Under the pieces are notes generated by a model. It searched no databases. It was not told where the DNA came from and saw nothing but the letters and a program-made list of their open reading frames with translations. Positions 1-4,987 of a stretch of 6,399 bases of DNA are shown one piece after another. The stretch's first letter is position 1. Every line of letters begins with the position of its first letter. This DNA comes from an uncultured Lachnospiraceae bacterium (GTDB lineage: Bacteria; Bacillota; Clostridia; Lachnospirales; Lachnospiraceae): positions 1-6,399 of the forward strand of contig CAJUJL010000070.1 in the NCBI GenBank assembly GCA_910586725.1, in the 5' to 3' direction. A program made the position numbers and the translations under genes.

Positions 1-28
1 AGTTGTCAATCTTCGCTTAGAATCTCAT

Positions 29-163
29 TCATTGAGATTCCGAGAAGTTATTTTTCAGGGTATAGACTGGATCGTCGTCAGGTAAACACAATTCGAAGAA
101 ACTAAAGTTAATTTTCTGTTGCCCTATATCAAAAAATTCGTTATAATATTTATTGTTTAGCAT
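29..163 (-). pseudogene. Truncated transposase N-terminus (IS1182-like)
   Basis: Reading leftward from an ATG at 163, the frame gives 44 residues and then a TGA at 29-31. Residues 27-36 read LPDDDPVYTL, in the context FFELCLPDDDPVYTLKN. This resembles the N-terminal region of IS1182-type and related transposases, where a P-[DE]-D-[DH]-P-V motif begins the DUF772-like domain. An intact transposase of this kind is several hundred residues long, so this is a dead fragment, broken by the stop or by a frameshift. I found no convincing continuation in the other two frames before the window edge. There is no Shine-Dalgarno; a TATAAT on the minus strand (170-175) is so close that the transcript could begin at the ATG. 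A competing reading is a plus-strand open frame ending at 85, which I do not recognise. Confidence 0.45.
119..147 (+). promoter_or_regulatory. Sigma-A type promoter inside the IS remnant
   Basis: TTGCCC (119-124), a 17-nt spacer and a perfect TATAAT (142-147) predict a plus-strand start near 154. The only plus-strand signal it leads to is the terminator hairpin at 189-224, so the expected product is a short RNA of about 70 nt. It lies inside the transposase fragment and points against it. Confidence 0.5.
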
Positions 164-164
164 A

Positions 165-184
165 GTTACATTATAACATGTAAC
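165..184. repeat. Perfect 7-bp inverted repeat around a minus-strand -10 box
   Basis: GTTACAT (165-171) and ATGTAAC (178-184) are exact reverse complements separated by TATAAC. On the minus strand the centre reads TGTTATAAT, an extended -10 element at 170-178, with its TATAAT at 170-175. It could be an operator on the transposase promoter or a hairpin in the plus-strand RNA. It does not match a regulator site that I know. Confidence 0.5.
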
Positions 185-188
185 GGAG

Positions 189-224
189 AAAGATGGTTGT
201 CGTTAGCCATCTTTTTCTCTTTTT
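189..224 (+). terminator. Rho-independent terminator (plus strand)
   Basis: AAAGATGG (189-196) pairs with CCATCTTT (207-214) across a 10-nt loop, followed by TTCTCTTTTT (215-224). The stem can be extended with a bulge by GAG/CTC. It would end plus-strand transcription entering from the IS before the lysR promoter, separating the two units. Confidence 0.6.
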
Positions 225-236
225 ATGTAAAAGTTT

Positions 237-276
237 CAGAGGCAGGTATGATTCGAATGAATCACACCTGCCTCTG
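237..276. repeat. 18-bp inverted repeat hairpin in the IS leader
   Basis: The arms at 237-254 and 259-276 pair over 18 positions with one mismatch (A246 against C267) and a GAAT loop. The outer sequence is CAGAGGCAGGT on the left arm. No U-run follows on either strand, so it is unlikely to be a terminator. Its position between the proposed IS end and the transposase start fits a leader hairpin that protects the transposase gene from outside transcription. Confidence 0.6.
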
Positions 277-286
277 TTTGGGACTA

Positions 287-305
287 CCTATTTCCCGACA
301 GCCCC
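287..305 (-). repeat. Candidate terminal inverted repeat of the IS remnant
   Basis: On the minus strand this reads GGGGCTGTCGGGAAATAGG. A GGGGCTGTC start is, from memory, typical of IS1182-family termini in Firmicutes. The partner repeat is outside the window, so the assignment rests on resemblance and on its place about 140 nt outside the transposase start. Confidence 0.4.
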
Positions 306-334
306 TTGAAAATTATGGCGGACAGGATTATAAT
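306..334 (+). promoter_or_regulatory. lysR-type gene promoter
   Basis: TTGAAA (306-311), a 17-nt spacer and a perfect TATAAT (329-334) predict a start near 341 and a leader of about 100 nt before the gene at 442. The -35 hexamer starts at the first base after the proposed IS end, so native sequence upstream of the promoter has probably been displaced. Confidence 0.65.
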
Positions 335-430
335 TTATTGAGACTTATGGCAAAATCCGATCGATTTCAATTGAAAAACAGAAGCAGAAAACCGATCAAA
401 ACACCTGTTTTGCAAATTACGACAGTAATG

Positions 431-435
431 GGAGG
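431..435 (+). promoter_or_regulatory. Ribosome binding site that decides the LysR start
   Basis: GGAGG lies 6 nt before the ATG at 442 but directly touches the ATG at 436. A ribosome cannot use zero spacing well, so 442 is the start, giving the usual N-terminus MDINFELYKVFYYVA of LysR proteins. Confidence 0.8.
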
Positions 436-441
436 ATGATT

Positions 442-1326
442 ATGGACATCAATTTTGAATTATATAAGGTTTTTTATTACGTTGCAGTTTCCCTGAATTT
501 TTCAGAAGCCAGCAAACAGCTTTATATCTCTCAGTCTGCCGTCAGCCAGTCCATCAAATCCCTTGAAAAAAAACTGGGACAGGAGCTGTTTATTCGCAGC
601 ACCAAAAAAGTCAGGCTTACGCCCGCCGGACAAGTGCTGTTAAAACACATTGAACCTGCCGTCAATTTAATCAACCGCGGGGAAAGCCAGTTGTTAGATT
701 CGGAAAGCCTTGGCCTTGGCGTGCTCCATATCAGCGCCAGCGATACGATCTGCCGCTATTTTCTGGTACCTTATTTGCAGAAATTTCACCAGAAATTTCC
801 GAACGTTCCTATTAAAGTAACCAACGCCACTTCACTTTCCTGCGCGGATTTGCTGCACCAGGGAAAAGCAGATCTTATCGTAACCAATTTTCCAAACTCC
901 AGATTAAACCACTCTTATATCAGGAAAACAGTCTGCGAATTCCACGATGTATTTATTGCAAATCCTTCTTATTTTCATTTAAAAGACCAGGAAATTACTT
1001 TTGAACAGTTAAAACAATATCCGATTCTGATGCTGGATAAAAAAAGCACAACAAGCGAATTCCTGCGCAACCTCTTCTTACAATACCAACTGGAGCTGAT
1101 CCCTGAAATCGAATTGAGCAGCAACGATCTTCTCATTGACCTTGCCAGAATTGGTCTTGGAATTGCGTTAATACCGGACTATTGCCTTACGAATCAATTA
1201 AATGATCTGTTTCTGCTGCATACAAAAGAAAAGATACCGGCCAGGCATCTTGTTGTGTCTGTGAATGACAATCTCCCCATTTCTGCTTCTGCAGAGGCGT
1301 TTTTAAGTCTTTTTCCAGAACTCTGA
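442..1326 (+). CDS. LysR-family transcriptional regulator
   Basis: This is a 294-residue cytoplasmic DNA-binding regulator of normal LysR length. Residues 1-60 form the winged helix-turn-helix, with the family signature running from NFSEASKQLYISQSAVSQSI (20-39) through LEKKLGQELFIR (41-52) to the wing ending in LTPAG. Residues from about 90 to 294 form the two-lobed effector-binding domain, including ADLIVTNFP (143-151) and the IGLGIALIP motif (237-245). Members usually act as tetramers, respond to a small metabolite and control a neighbouring or divergent gene, often also themselves. Here no divergent partner remains: the upstream side is an IS remnant. The downstream neighbour is a convergent helicase gene overlapping the last 24 bp. 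The effector and target therefore cannot be deduced. Nothing links it to biotin, since that locus carries its own BirA site. A start at 436 would add two residues but is disfavoured by the ribosome binding site. Confidence 0.93.
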   Translation: MDINFELYKVFYYVAVSLNFSEASKQLYISQSAVSQSIKSLEKKLGQELFIRSTKKVRLTPAGQVLLKHIEPAVNLINRGESQLLDSESLGLGVLHISASDTICRYFLVPYLQKFHQKFPNVPIKVTNATSLSCADLLHQGKADLIVTNFPNSRLNHSYIRKTVCEFHDVFIANPSYFHLKDQEITFEQLKQYPILMLDKKSTTSEFLRNLFLQYQLELIPEIELSSNDLLIDLARIGLGIALIPDYCLTNQLNDLFLLHTKEKIPARHLVVSVNDNLPISASAEAFLSLFPEL

Positions 1327-3687
1327 CACAGCCTCCACCACTTGCCCGGCCTTGCAGACCAGATATGTTTCCCATTCTCTCGGAAACAGAGAACGATATG
1401 CGCTTTCTAAAAAACGCTCATCCAAAAGAGCTATCACTCCCCGGTCCTTCGCAGTTCGAATGACGCGTCCCGCCGCCTGAAGCGCCTTGTTCATACCGGG
1501 ATAGCGATATGCATAGTCGAACCCGTTTCCGGATTTCTGATCAAAATATGTTTTTAAAATTTCCCGCTCGTTTCCGATCTGCGGCAGCCCTGTTCCCACA
1601 ATCACGACCCCGATCAGCCTTTCTTCTTTCAAATCAATTCCTTCCCCAAAAATGCCGCCCAAAACACAAAACGCCACCATGGACCTTTCGCCGGAAGATT
1701 CAAAAGCTTCTAAAAATTTTTCTCTTTCTTCTTCCCTCATTCCGCTTTCCTGCTTCATGGTTCGTATCTCTTCTGAAACTGATAAAAGAAATTTTTCATA
1801 AACCTGTTCCAGCAACTTATAAGAAGGGAAAAACACCATATAATTTCCCTTTTTTGCCTGAATAATGCCCGCAATATAAGACGCAATTTTCTCAAATTCC
1901 GCTTCCGTACGCCTTTTATATTTACTGCTTACGTCTTTTCCAATCAAAAGCAGCTTTTGTTCCCCTGAAAAAGATGTTTTTGCGTAAACGGCATAATTAT
2001 CTGTTTTTGTGCTCAGCATCTCTTTGTAATACTGAATTGGCAGCAGCGTTGCCGAAAAGAATACGGTCGCTCTCCCTTTATTCAGACATTCCTGAAGATT
2101 ATTAGAAGGATCCACGCAAAACAACTGTAATTTAAACCGCCCATCCTCCTCATGTTCCGTATAGATTACATATCGCTCATCCACCCGTTCATAAATGGAT
2201 AAAAAATTACAGACGCCAAAATAAAACTCCGTCACTTCTTTTCGTTCCGAAAAATCTCCGCTCTCTTGCAGAAAAAAATCCAGGCGTTCCCTCATGCGCA
2301 TCAATGCAAAAATAAAATGACTGATTTCATCGGTAAGAATCTGGTATGCGTCACAATTCCGTTTGTATTCCAACAGGAGTTTATTGCACTTTGTCAATTC
2401 TGTCCCCAGCTTTTGATCACGGCTTTTGATAATTCTGCGTACAGAAAGAAAGTCTTCTTTATAAAGCATTGCACTGTACATCTTTCTTCCCCGCTCTATC
2501 AGATTGTGCGCTTCATCCACAAGAAAAATGTAGTCTCCCTTCTGGCCTTCCCCAAAAAAACGCTTCAATTGGACGTTTGGGTCAAAGACATAATTATAAT
2601 CGCAGATAATATCATCCGACCAGACAGCGGCATCCAGACACAGTTCAAACGGACAGACTTTAAATTTCTCCGCCTGCCGAATCAAAGCTTCTCTGGTTAA
2701 AAAATTTTCAATTTGCAGCAAATCATAAACCGCATCATTCACTCTGTCATAATGGCCTTTGGCATAAGGGCAATGGATCGGATTGCAATCCATCTCCTCA
2801 CAGACACACATCTTTTCTTTGGCAGTAATCGTAATTATTTTTGCAAGGTATCCTTTTTCAAAAAATAATGAAAACGTCTCTTTTGCCACCGTACCGGTAA
2901 CCGTCTTGGCTGTCAGATAAAAGATCTTATCTGCAAGCCCTTCTCCCACGGCTTTAACAGCCGGATAAATAGTGGAAAGCGTCTTTCCCGTGCCGGTAGG
3001 CGCCTGAATAAACAGATTCTTTTTTCTAAGAATCGTACGATAAACGTCAAGCGCCAGTTCTTTTTGCCCCTCCCGGTAGGAATAAGGAAAATCAAGTTTC
3101 TCAATGCTGCTTATCATTTTTTTCTTCCATTCAAACTGAAAATCCGCCCATTTCATATATCGTTCGATCAATGCAAAAAACCATTCGCTCAACTCCTGAT
3201 ACGTATAATCCTGATGAAACCTTTTGATCTCCTCAGTATCCAGATTGCAATACGTCATCTGGACAATGATCTCACTTATATTTTCATTTTCCGCGTAAAT
3301 ATAAGCATAACACATCGCCTGTGCCTGATGCACAAAAACCGGTTCTTTGAAATGTTCCAAATTTGCATAAACGCACTTGATTTCATCAACCGTTACTTTC
3401 TCATCCCGAATAATGCCGTCTGCTCTTCCTTCTACCAAAAGAACATACTGCTCTGTCTCAATCTCTGTTTTTAATGGAACTTCCGCAAAATACGAATTCC
3501 CCATTCTCCTTTGTATCTTTCGATGCATTCTGCTTCCTGCCTGCATGGCATCCATTTTCACAGACGTCGCAACCCGATTGTCAATATCTCCGGAACGCAA
3601 AATAAATTCCACCAGATTGCGCACGGATATTTTTAGCAGAGGAAGTTTTCCCATGATCTTCACGCTCATTTCCAAATCTGTTTTCAT
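1303..3687 (-). CDS. XPD/DinG-like DNA helicase with N-terminal PD-(D/E)XK nuclease domain
   Basis: This 794-residue protein combines two modules. Residues 20-185 look like a RecB/Cas4-type nuclease: His55, the GRAD motif with Asp90, the D-E-I-K motif (101-104) and QAMCY (123-127). Residues 200-794 form a superfamily 2 helicase of the XPD/DinG class: a Q-like YREGQ (204-208), Walker A APTGTGKT (229-236), DEAH (391-394), SATL (545-548), a GEGIDL segment (681-686) and motif VI QAAGRVIRT (737-745). Between Walker A and DEAH lie Cys294, 296, 301, 306, 345, 350 and 362, where XPD and DinG hold a 4Fe-4S cluster; DYNYVFDP (363-370) is also typical. Such enzymes unwind DNA 5' to 3' in repair or at blocked forks. 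The nuclease residues appear intact, but activity is inferred. Met1, Met7 (3669) and Met12 (3654) are possible starts; none has a clear Shine-Dalgarno, and relatives often begin close to the KISVRNLVEFILRSGDIDNR segment. It appears to be transcribed alone. Confidence 0.9.
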   Translation of the reverse strand: MKTDLEMSVKIMGKLPLLKISVRNLVEFILRSGDIDNRVATSVKMDAMQAGSRMHRKIQRRMGNSYFAEVPLKTEIETEQYVLLVEGRADGIIRDEKVTVDEIKCVYANLEHFKEPVFVHQAQAMCYAYIYAENENISEIIVQMTYCNLDTEEIKRFHQDYTYQELSEWFFALIERYMKWADFQFEWKKKMISSIEKLDFPYSYREGQKELALDVYRTILRKKNLFIQAPTGTGKTLSTIYPAVKAVGEGLADKIFYLTAKTVTGTVAKETFSLFFEKGYLAKIITITAKEKMCVCEEMDCNPIHCPYAKGHYDRVNDAVYDLLQIENFLTREALIRQAEKFKVCPFELCLDAAVWSDDIICDYNYVFDPNVQLKRFFGEGQKGDYIFLVDEAHNLIERGRKMYSAMLYKEDFLSVRRIIKSRDQKLGTELTKCNKLLLEYKRNCDAYQILTDEISHFIFALMRMRERLDFFLQESGDFSERKEVTEFYFGVCNFLSIYERVDERYVIYTEHEEDGRFKLQLFCVDPSNNLQECLNKGRATVFFSATLLPIQYYKEMLSTKTDNYAVYAKTSFSGEQKLLLIGKDVSSKYKRRTEAEFEKIASYIAGIIQAKKGNYMVFFPSYKLLEQVYEKFLLSVSEEIRTMKQESGMREEEREKFLEAFESSGERSMVAFCVLGGIFGEGIDLKEERLIGVVIVGTGLPQIGNEREILKTYFDQKSGNGFDYAYRYPGMNKALQAAGRVIRTAKDRGVIALLDERFLESAYRSLFPREWETYLVCKAGQVVEAVSEFWKKT

Positions 3688-3693
3688 CTAATC

Positions 3694-3722
3694 ATTATAA
3701 CGAAAAAACGAAAGCATTTCAA
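3694..3722 (-). promoter_or_regulatory. Helicase gene promoter, possibly leaderless
   Basis: On the minus strand, TTGAAA (3722-3717), a 17-nt spacer and a perfect TATAAT (3699-3694) form a strong sigma-A promoter. The expected start, seven bases past the -10, falls on the A of the ATG at 3687. Either the message is leaderless or translation begins at Met7 or Met12 with a short leader. The -35 box overlaps the terminator hairpin of the upstream HPr-like gene. Confidence 0.65.
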
Positions 3723-3754
3723 TCCGGCTGCATCCGAATCAAAATGCTTTCGTT
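3703..3754 (-). terminator. Rho-independent terminator of the HPr-like gene
   Basis: A 13-bp perfect stem pairs AACGAAAGCATTT (3707-3719) with AAATGCTTTCGTT (3742-3754). In the minus direction it is followed by six T residues (plus-strand A-run 3703-3708). The 22-nt interior can pair partly. It lies 30 nt past the HPr-like stop codon. The plus-strand side has only a weak CCTTTT tail. Confidence 0.8.
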
Positions 3755-3783
3755 CCTTTTGGCATATCACATCATCTACCCTG

Positions 3784-4011
3784 TTACGCCACTGCATAGT
3801 TCTCTAATAAAGTTTCAAATTTTGCGTTTTCACCAAAATATTTTACAGTCAATTCTCTTTTGAAACCAAGGCCCAGCACTCCTAATAAAGATTTTGCATC
3901 AATATAAATATGATCAGACAAAATATCAATTTCAAAATCACACTGTCCAGCTGCGTTTACAAAATTTTCTACTTCTTCTGAATCTTTAAATCTCACTTTT
4001 CTTTCTGTCAT
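3784..4011 (-). CDS. HPr-family protein lacking the phosphorylatable histidine
   Basis: This 75-residue cytoplasmic protein resembles the PTS phosphocarrier HPr in length and in its second half. The segment IYIDAKSLLGVLGLG (35-49) matches the helix around the regulatory Ser46 of HPr, whose usual form is LKSIMGVMSLG; Ser41 here sits at that position. The N-terminal HARP motif with the catalytic His15 is missing: the region around residues 14-25 reads ENFVNAAGQCDF, and the only histidine, His34, is elsewhere. It therefore should not carry phosphate from enzyme I. Related HPr-like proteins are common in Lachnospiraceae and their role is unknown to me; a regulatory or partner-binding role is possible. 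The start at 4011 is set by AAAGGAG seven bases upstream; an in-frame ATG at 4053 lacks one. It has its own promoter (4080-4108) and terminator (3703-3754), so it is monocistronic. Confidence 0.8.
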   Translation of the reverse strand: MTERKVRFKDSEEVENFVNAAGQCDFEIDILSDHIYIDAKSLLGVLGLGFKRELTVKYFGENAKFETLLENYAVA

Positions 4012-4018
4012 AATAATA

Positions 4019-4025
4019 CTCCTTT
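4019..4025 (-). promoter_or_regulatory. Ribosome binding site of the HPr-like gene
   Basis: On the minus strand AAAGGAG lies seven bases before the ATG at 4011. It rules out the longer 89-residue reading that starts at 4053. Confidence 0.85.
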
Positions 4026-4079
4026 CATAACTAAACCATATTGAAATGGACACCTATAGTTTTCCCAGTTACGAAGAAG

Positions 4080-4108
4080 ATTATGCCATTTACTTTTTAT
4101 TTTGTCAA
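4080..4108 (-). promoter_or_regulatory. Promoter of the HPr-like gene
   Basis: On the minus strand, TTGACA (4108-4103) is a perfect -35 box, followed by a 17-nt spacer and CATAAT (4085-4080) with an extended TGG just before it. The predicted start near 4073 gives a leader of about 60 nt. This is among the strongest predicted promoters in the window, suggesting the small protein is abundant. Confidence 0.75.
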
Positions 4109-4204
4109 AAATTGGGACATCAGAAAAGCTGTTATTTTTTTGTAATTAAAGCTTATTTTCTTTTGGAATTCCAACCATTTTTTTACACTATCTTATTTTC
4201 TTTC

Positions 4205-4226
4205 TTGAAATGCGTCCACATTTCAA
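4205..4226. repeat. Perfect 8-bp inverted repeat, operator-like
   Basis: TTGAAATG (4205-4212) and CATTTCAA (4219-4226) are exact reverse complements around CGTCCA. There is no U-run, so it is not a terminator. It lies about 95 nt upstream of the HPr-like -35 box and about 86 nt upstream of the BirA site. A similar half site, TTGAAATGGAC, occurs at 4042-4052 in the HPr-like leader. It could bind a regulator; no known motif matched. Confidence 0.4.
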
Positions 4227-4311
4227 ACAATTTAATTAGCAATCTGTTCGATAGTAAATCATAATCTCTTGTAAAATTGTATAAAATCAATAAATTTTTA
4301 CTTATTTTTCA

Positions 4312-4346
4312 AATGTTAACCAAATATATCAAATCAGGTTGACATT
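4312..4346 (+). promoter_or_regulatory. BirA operator of the biotin operon
   Basis: The half sites AATGTTAACC (4312-4321) and GGTTGACATT (4337-4346) are inverted repeats with one mismatch over ten positions, separated by 15 nt. This matches the GTTAAC-type site of bifunctional biotin ligase/repressor BirA. The right half contains the -35 hexamer of the bioY promoter, so BirA bound to biotinyl-5'-AMP should block RNA polymerase when biotin is plentiful. birA itself is not in the window. Confidence 0.9.
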
Positions 4347-4367
4347 GTACAGGAAATAGCATAGAAT
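4339..4367 (+). promoter_or_regulatory. bioY-bioB promoter
   Basis: A perfect TTGACA (4339-4344), a 17-nt spacer and TAGAAT (4362-4367) predict a start near 4374. The leader is only about 20 nt and carries AGGAG (4379-4383), so there is no room for a riboswitch. Control must act through the overlapping BirA site. Confidence 0.88.
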
Positions 4368-4393
4368 CAAAGAAAAAAAGGAGAAAAACAACA

Positions 4394-4978
4394 ATGAATC
4401 CAAAAACCAATTCATCTAAAACCATTTCGAATTCCAAAGTATCTATTTACCAGATGGCGGCTGCCGCACTGATGACCGCATTGATGTGTGCGCTGGGCCC
4501 ATTATCCATCCCGATCGGACCTGTACCGATCTCTCTCACTAATTTTGTCATCTACATTGCAATTTATCTGCTTGGCACAAAATCAGGCACGATTAGCTAT
4601 TGCCTGTACCTGCTGATTGGCATGGTTGGCCTTCCTGTATTTTCCGGCTATTCCGGAGGCCTTTCCAAACTGGCAGGTCCAACCGGCGGTTATCTGATTG
4701 GTTTTATCCCAATGGCTGTTATTTGCGGTATTTTCATCCAGAATAATCGCCGTAAAACACTTCTTCCTATATTAGGAATGGTAATCGGCACGATAACGGC
4801 TTACTTCTTTGGCACTGTCTGGTTTATCTATCAAACAAAATGCAACGTATGGTACGCCTTGACAACTTGTGTTTTTCCATTTCTAATCGGCGATGCGGTC
4901 AAAATACTACTTTCGTCTAAAATAGGACCTGCCATTTACAACGCATTAAATAAAGCTCATTTACTGGAAAATTTATAG
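4394..4978 (+). CDS. bioY: BioY, substrate-binding subunit of the ECF biotin transporter
   Basis: This 194-residue integral membrane protein has the normal BioY length and about six hydrophobic segments. It captures biotin outside the cell and, with the shared EcfA-EcfA'-EcfT energizing module encoded elsewhere, imports it using ATP. Diagnostic features are the N-terminal AAAALMTAL helix (22-30), which carries the small-residue pattern used by S components to contact EcfT; GPVPISLTN (42-50); the long GLP-to-GGYLIGF segment (79-103) around AGPTGG; and GDAVK near the end, whose Asp167 and Lys170 match the conserved D-x-x-K thought to contact the biotin carboxylate. Residues 1-17 form a polar cytoplasmic tail. 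AGGAG lies 10 nt before the ATG. bioB follows after 9 nt, with its ribosome binding site overlapping this stop codon, so the two are cotranscribed and probably coupled. Expression should rise when biotin is scarce through the BirA site. Confidence 0.96.
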   Translation: MNPKTNSSKTISNSKVSIYQMAAAALMTALMCALGPLSIPIGPVPISLTNFVIYIAIYLLGTKSGTISYCLYLLIGMVGLPVFSGYSGGLSKLAGPTGGYLIGFIPMAVICGIFIQNNRRKTLLPILGMVIGTITAYFFGTVWFIYQTKCNVWYALTTCVFPFLIGDAVKILLSSKIGPAIYNALNKAHLLENL

Positions 4979-4987
4979 GAGAAACTT

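Larger units (their letters stand above)
154..224 (+). ncRNA. Possible short RNA, antisense to the transposase start
   Basis: Inferred from the promoter at 119-147 and the terminator at 189-224. The transcript would hold two hairpins: GTTACAT/ATGTAAC with a 6-nt loop (165-184) and AAAGATGG/CCATCTTT with a 10-nt loop (189-214), followed by a U-rich tail. It would be complementary to the transposase start codon region at 163, as antisense RNAs of some insertion sequences are. There is no direct evidence that it is made. A 38-codon frame from 193, preceded by GGAG, also begins here and is not recognisable. Confidence 0.25.
1..305. mobile_element. Probable remnant of an IS1182-like insertion sequence (one end)
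   Basis: This stretch holds a minus-strand transposase-like N-terminus (29-163), a palindrome around its possible promoter (165-184), two leader hairpins (189-224 and 237-276) and a candidate terminal inverted repeat whose outer end is at 305. Read on the minus strand from 305, the end begins GGGGCTGTCGGGAAATAGG, which from memory resembles termini of IS1182-type elements in Clostridia. Hairpins between the terminal repeat and the transposase start are common in such elements, where they limit read-through from outside. The other end lies beyond the window, so neither element length nor target duplication can be judged. The call depends on my recognition of a short protein fragment and a short terminus, so it is moderate at best. 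Confidence 0.45.
4027..4311. other. AT-rich divergent intergenic region
   Basis: This gap between the minus-strand HPr-like gene and the plus-strand biotin operon has no credible gene. A 72-codon plus-strand frame (4046-4264) has no ribosome binding site, is rich in Phe, Tyr and Leu codons from AT-rich DNA, and runs over the HPr-like promoter. Visible elements are that promoter (4080-4108), a perfect 12-bp palindrome TTGGAATTCCAA (4163-4174) and an inverted repeat at 4205-4226. I see nothing recognisable in the rest. Confidence 0.6.

Noticed and set aside
2..85. Open plus-strand frame entering from the left edge (27 residues, ending GIDWIVVR)
   Set aside because: It could be the end of an upstream gene, but it is short, unrecognised, and lies opposite the transposase-like frame, which has better motif support.
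197..439. 80-codon plus-strand frame upstream of the LysR gene
   Set aside because: It runs through a terminator, an 18-bp hairpin, the proposed IS end and the LysR promoter, has no ribosome binding site, and the protein is not recognisable.
436..441. LysR start two codons earlier
   Set aside because: The GGAGG directly touches that ATG; the ATG at 442 has proper spacing.
1327..1410. Small hairpins such as GTTTCC/GGAAAC near the convergent gene ends
   Set aside because: Short stems without T-runs inside helicase coding sequence; not terminators.
1509..3691. Several plus-strand frames of 104-144 codons opposite the helicase
   Set aside because: They are antisense shadows: low-complexity Phe/Lys/Ser-rich products without ribosome binding sites, inside a gene with full motif support.
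4012..4053. 14-residue N-terminal extension of the HPr-like protein
   Set aside because: No ribosome binding site precedes 4053, while AAAGGAG is correctly placed for 4011.
4046..4264. 72-codon plus-strand frame before the biotin operon
   Set aside because: No ribosome binding site, composition of AT-rich noncoding DNA, and overlap with the HPr-like promoter.
4374..4393. Riboswitch before bioY
   Set aside because: The leader is only about 20 nt, and a BirA operator already explains control.
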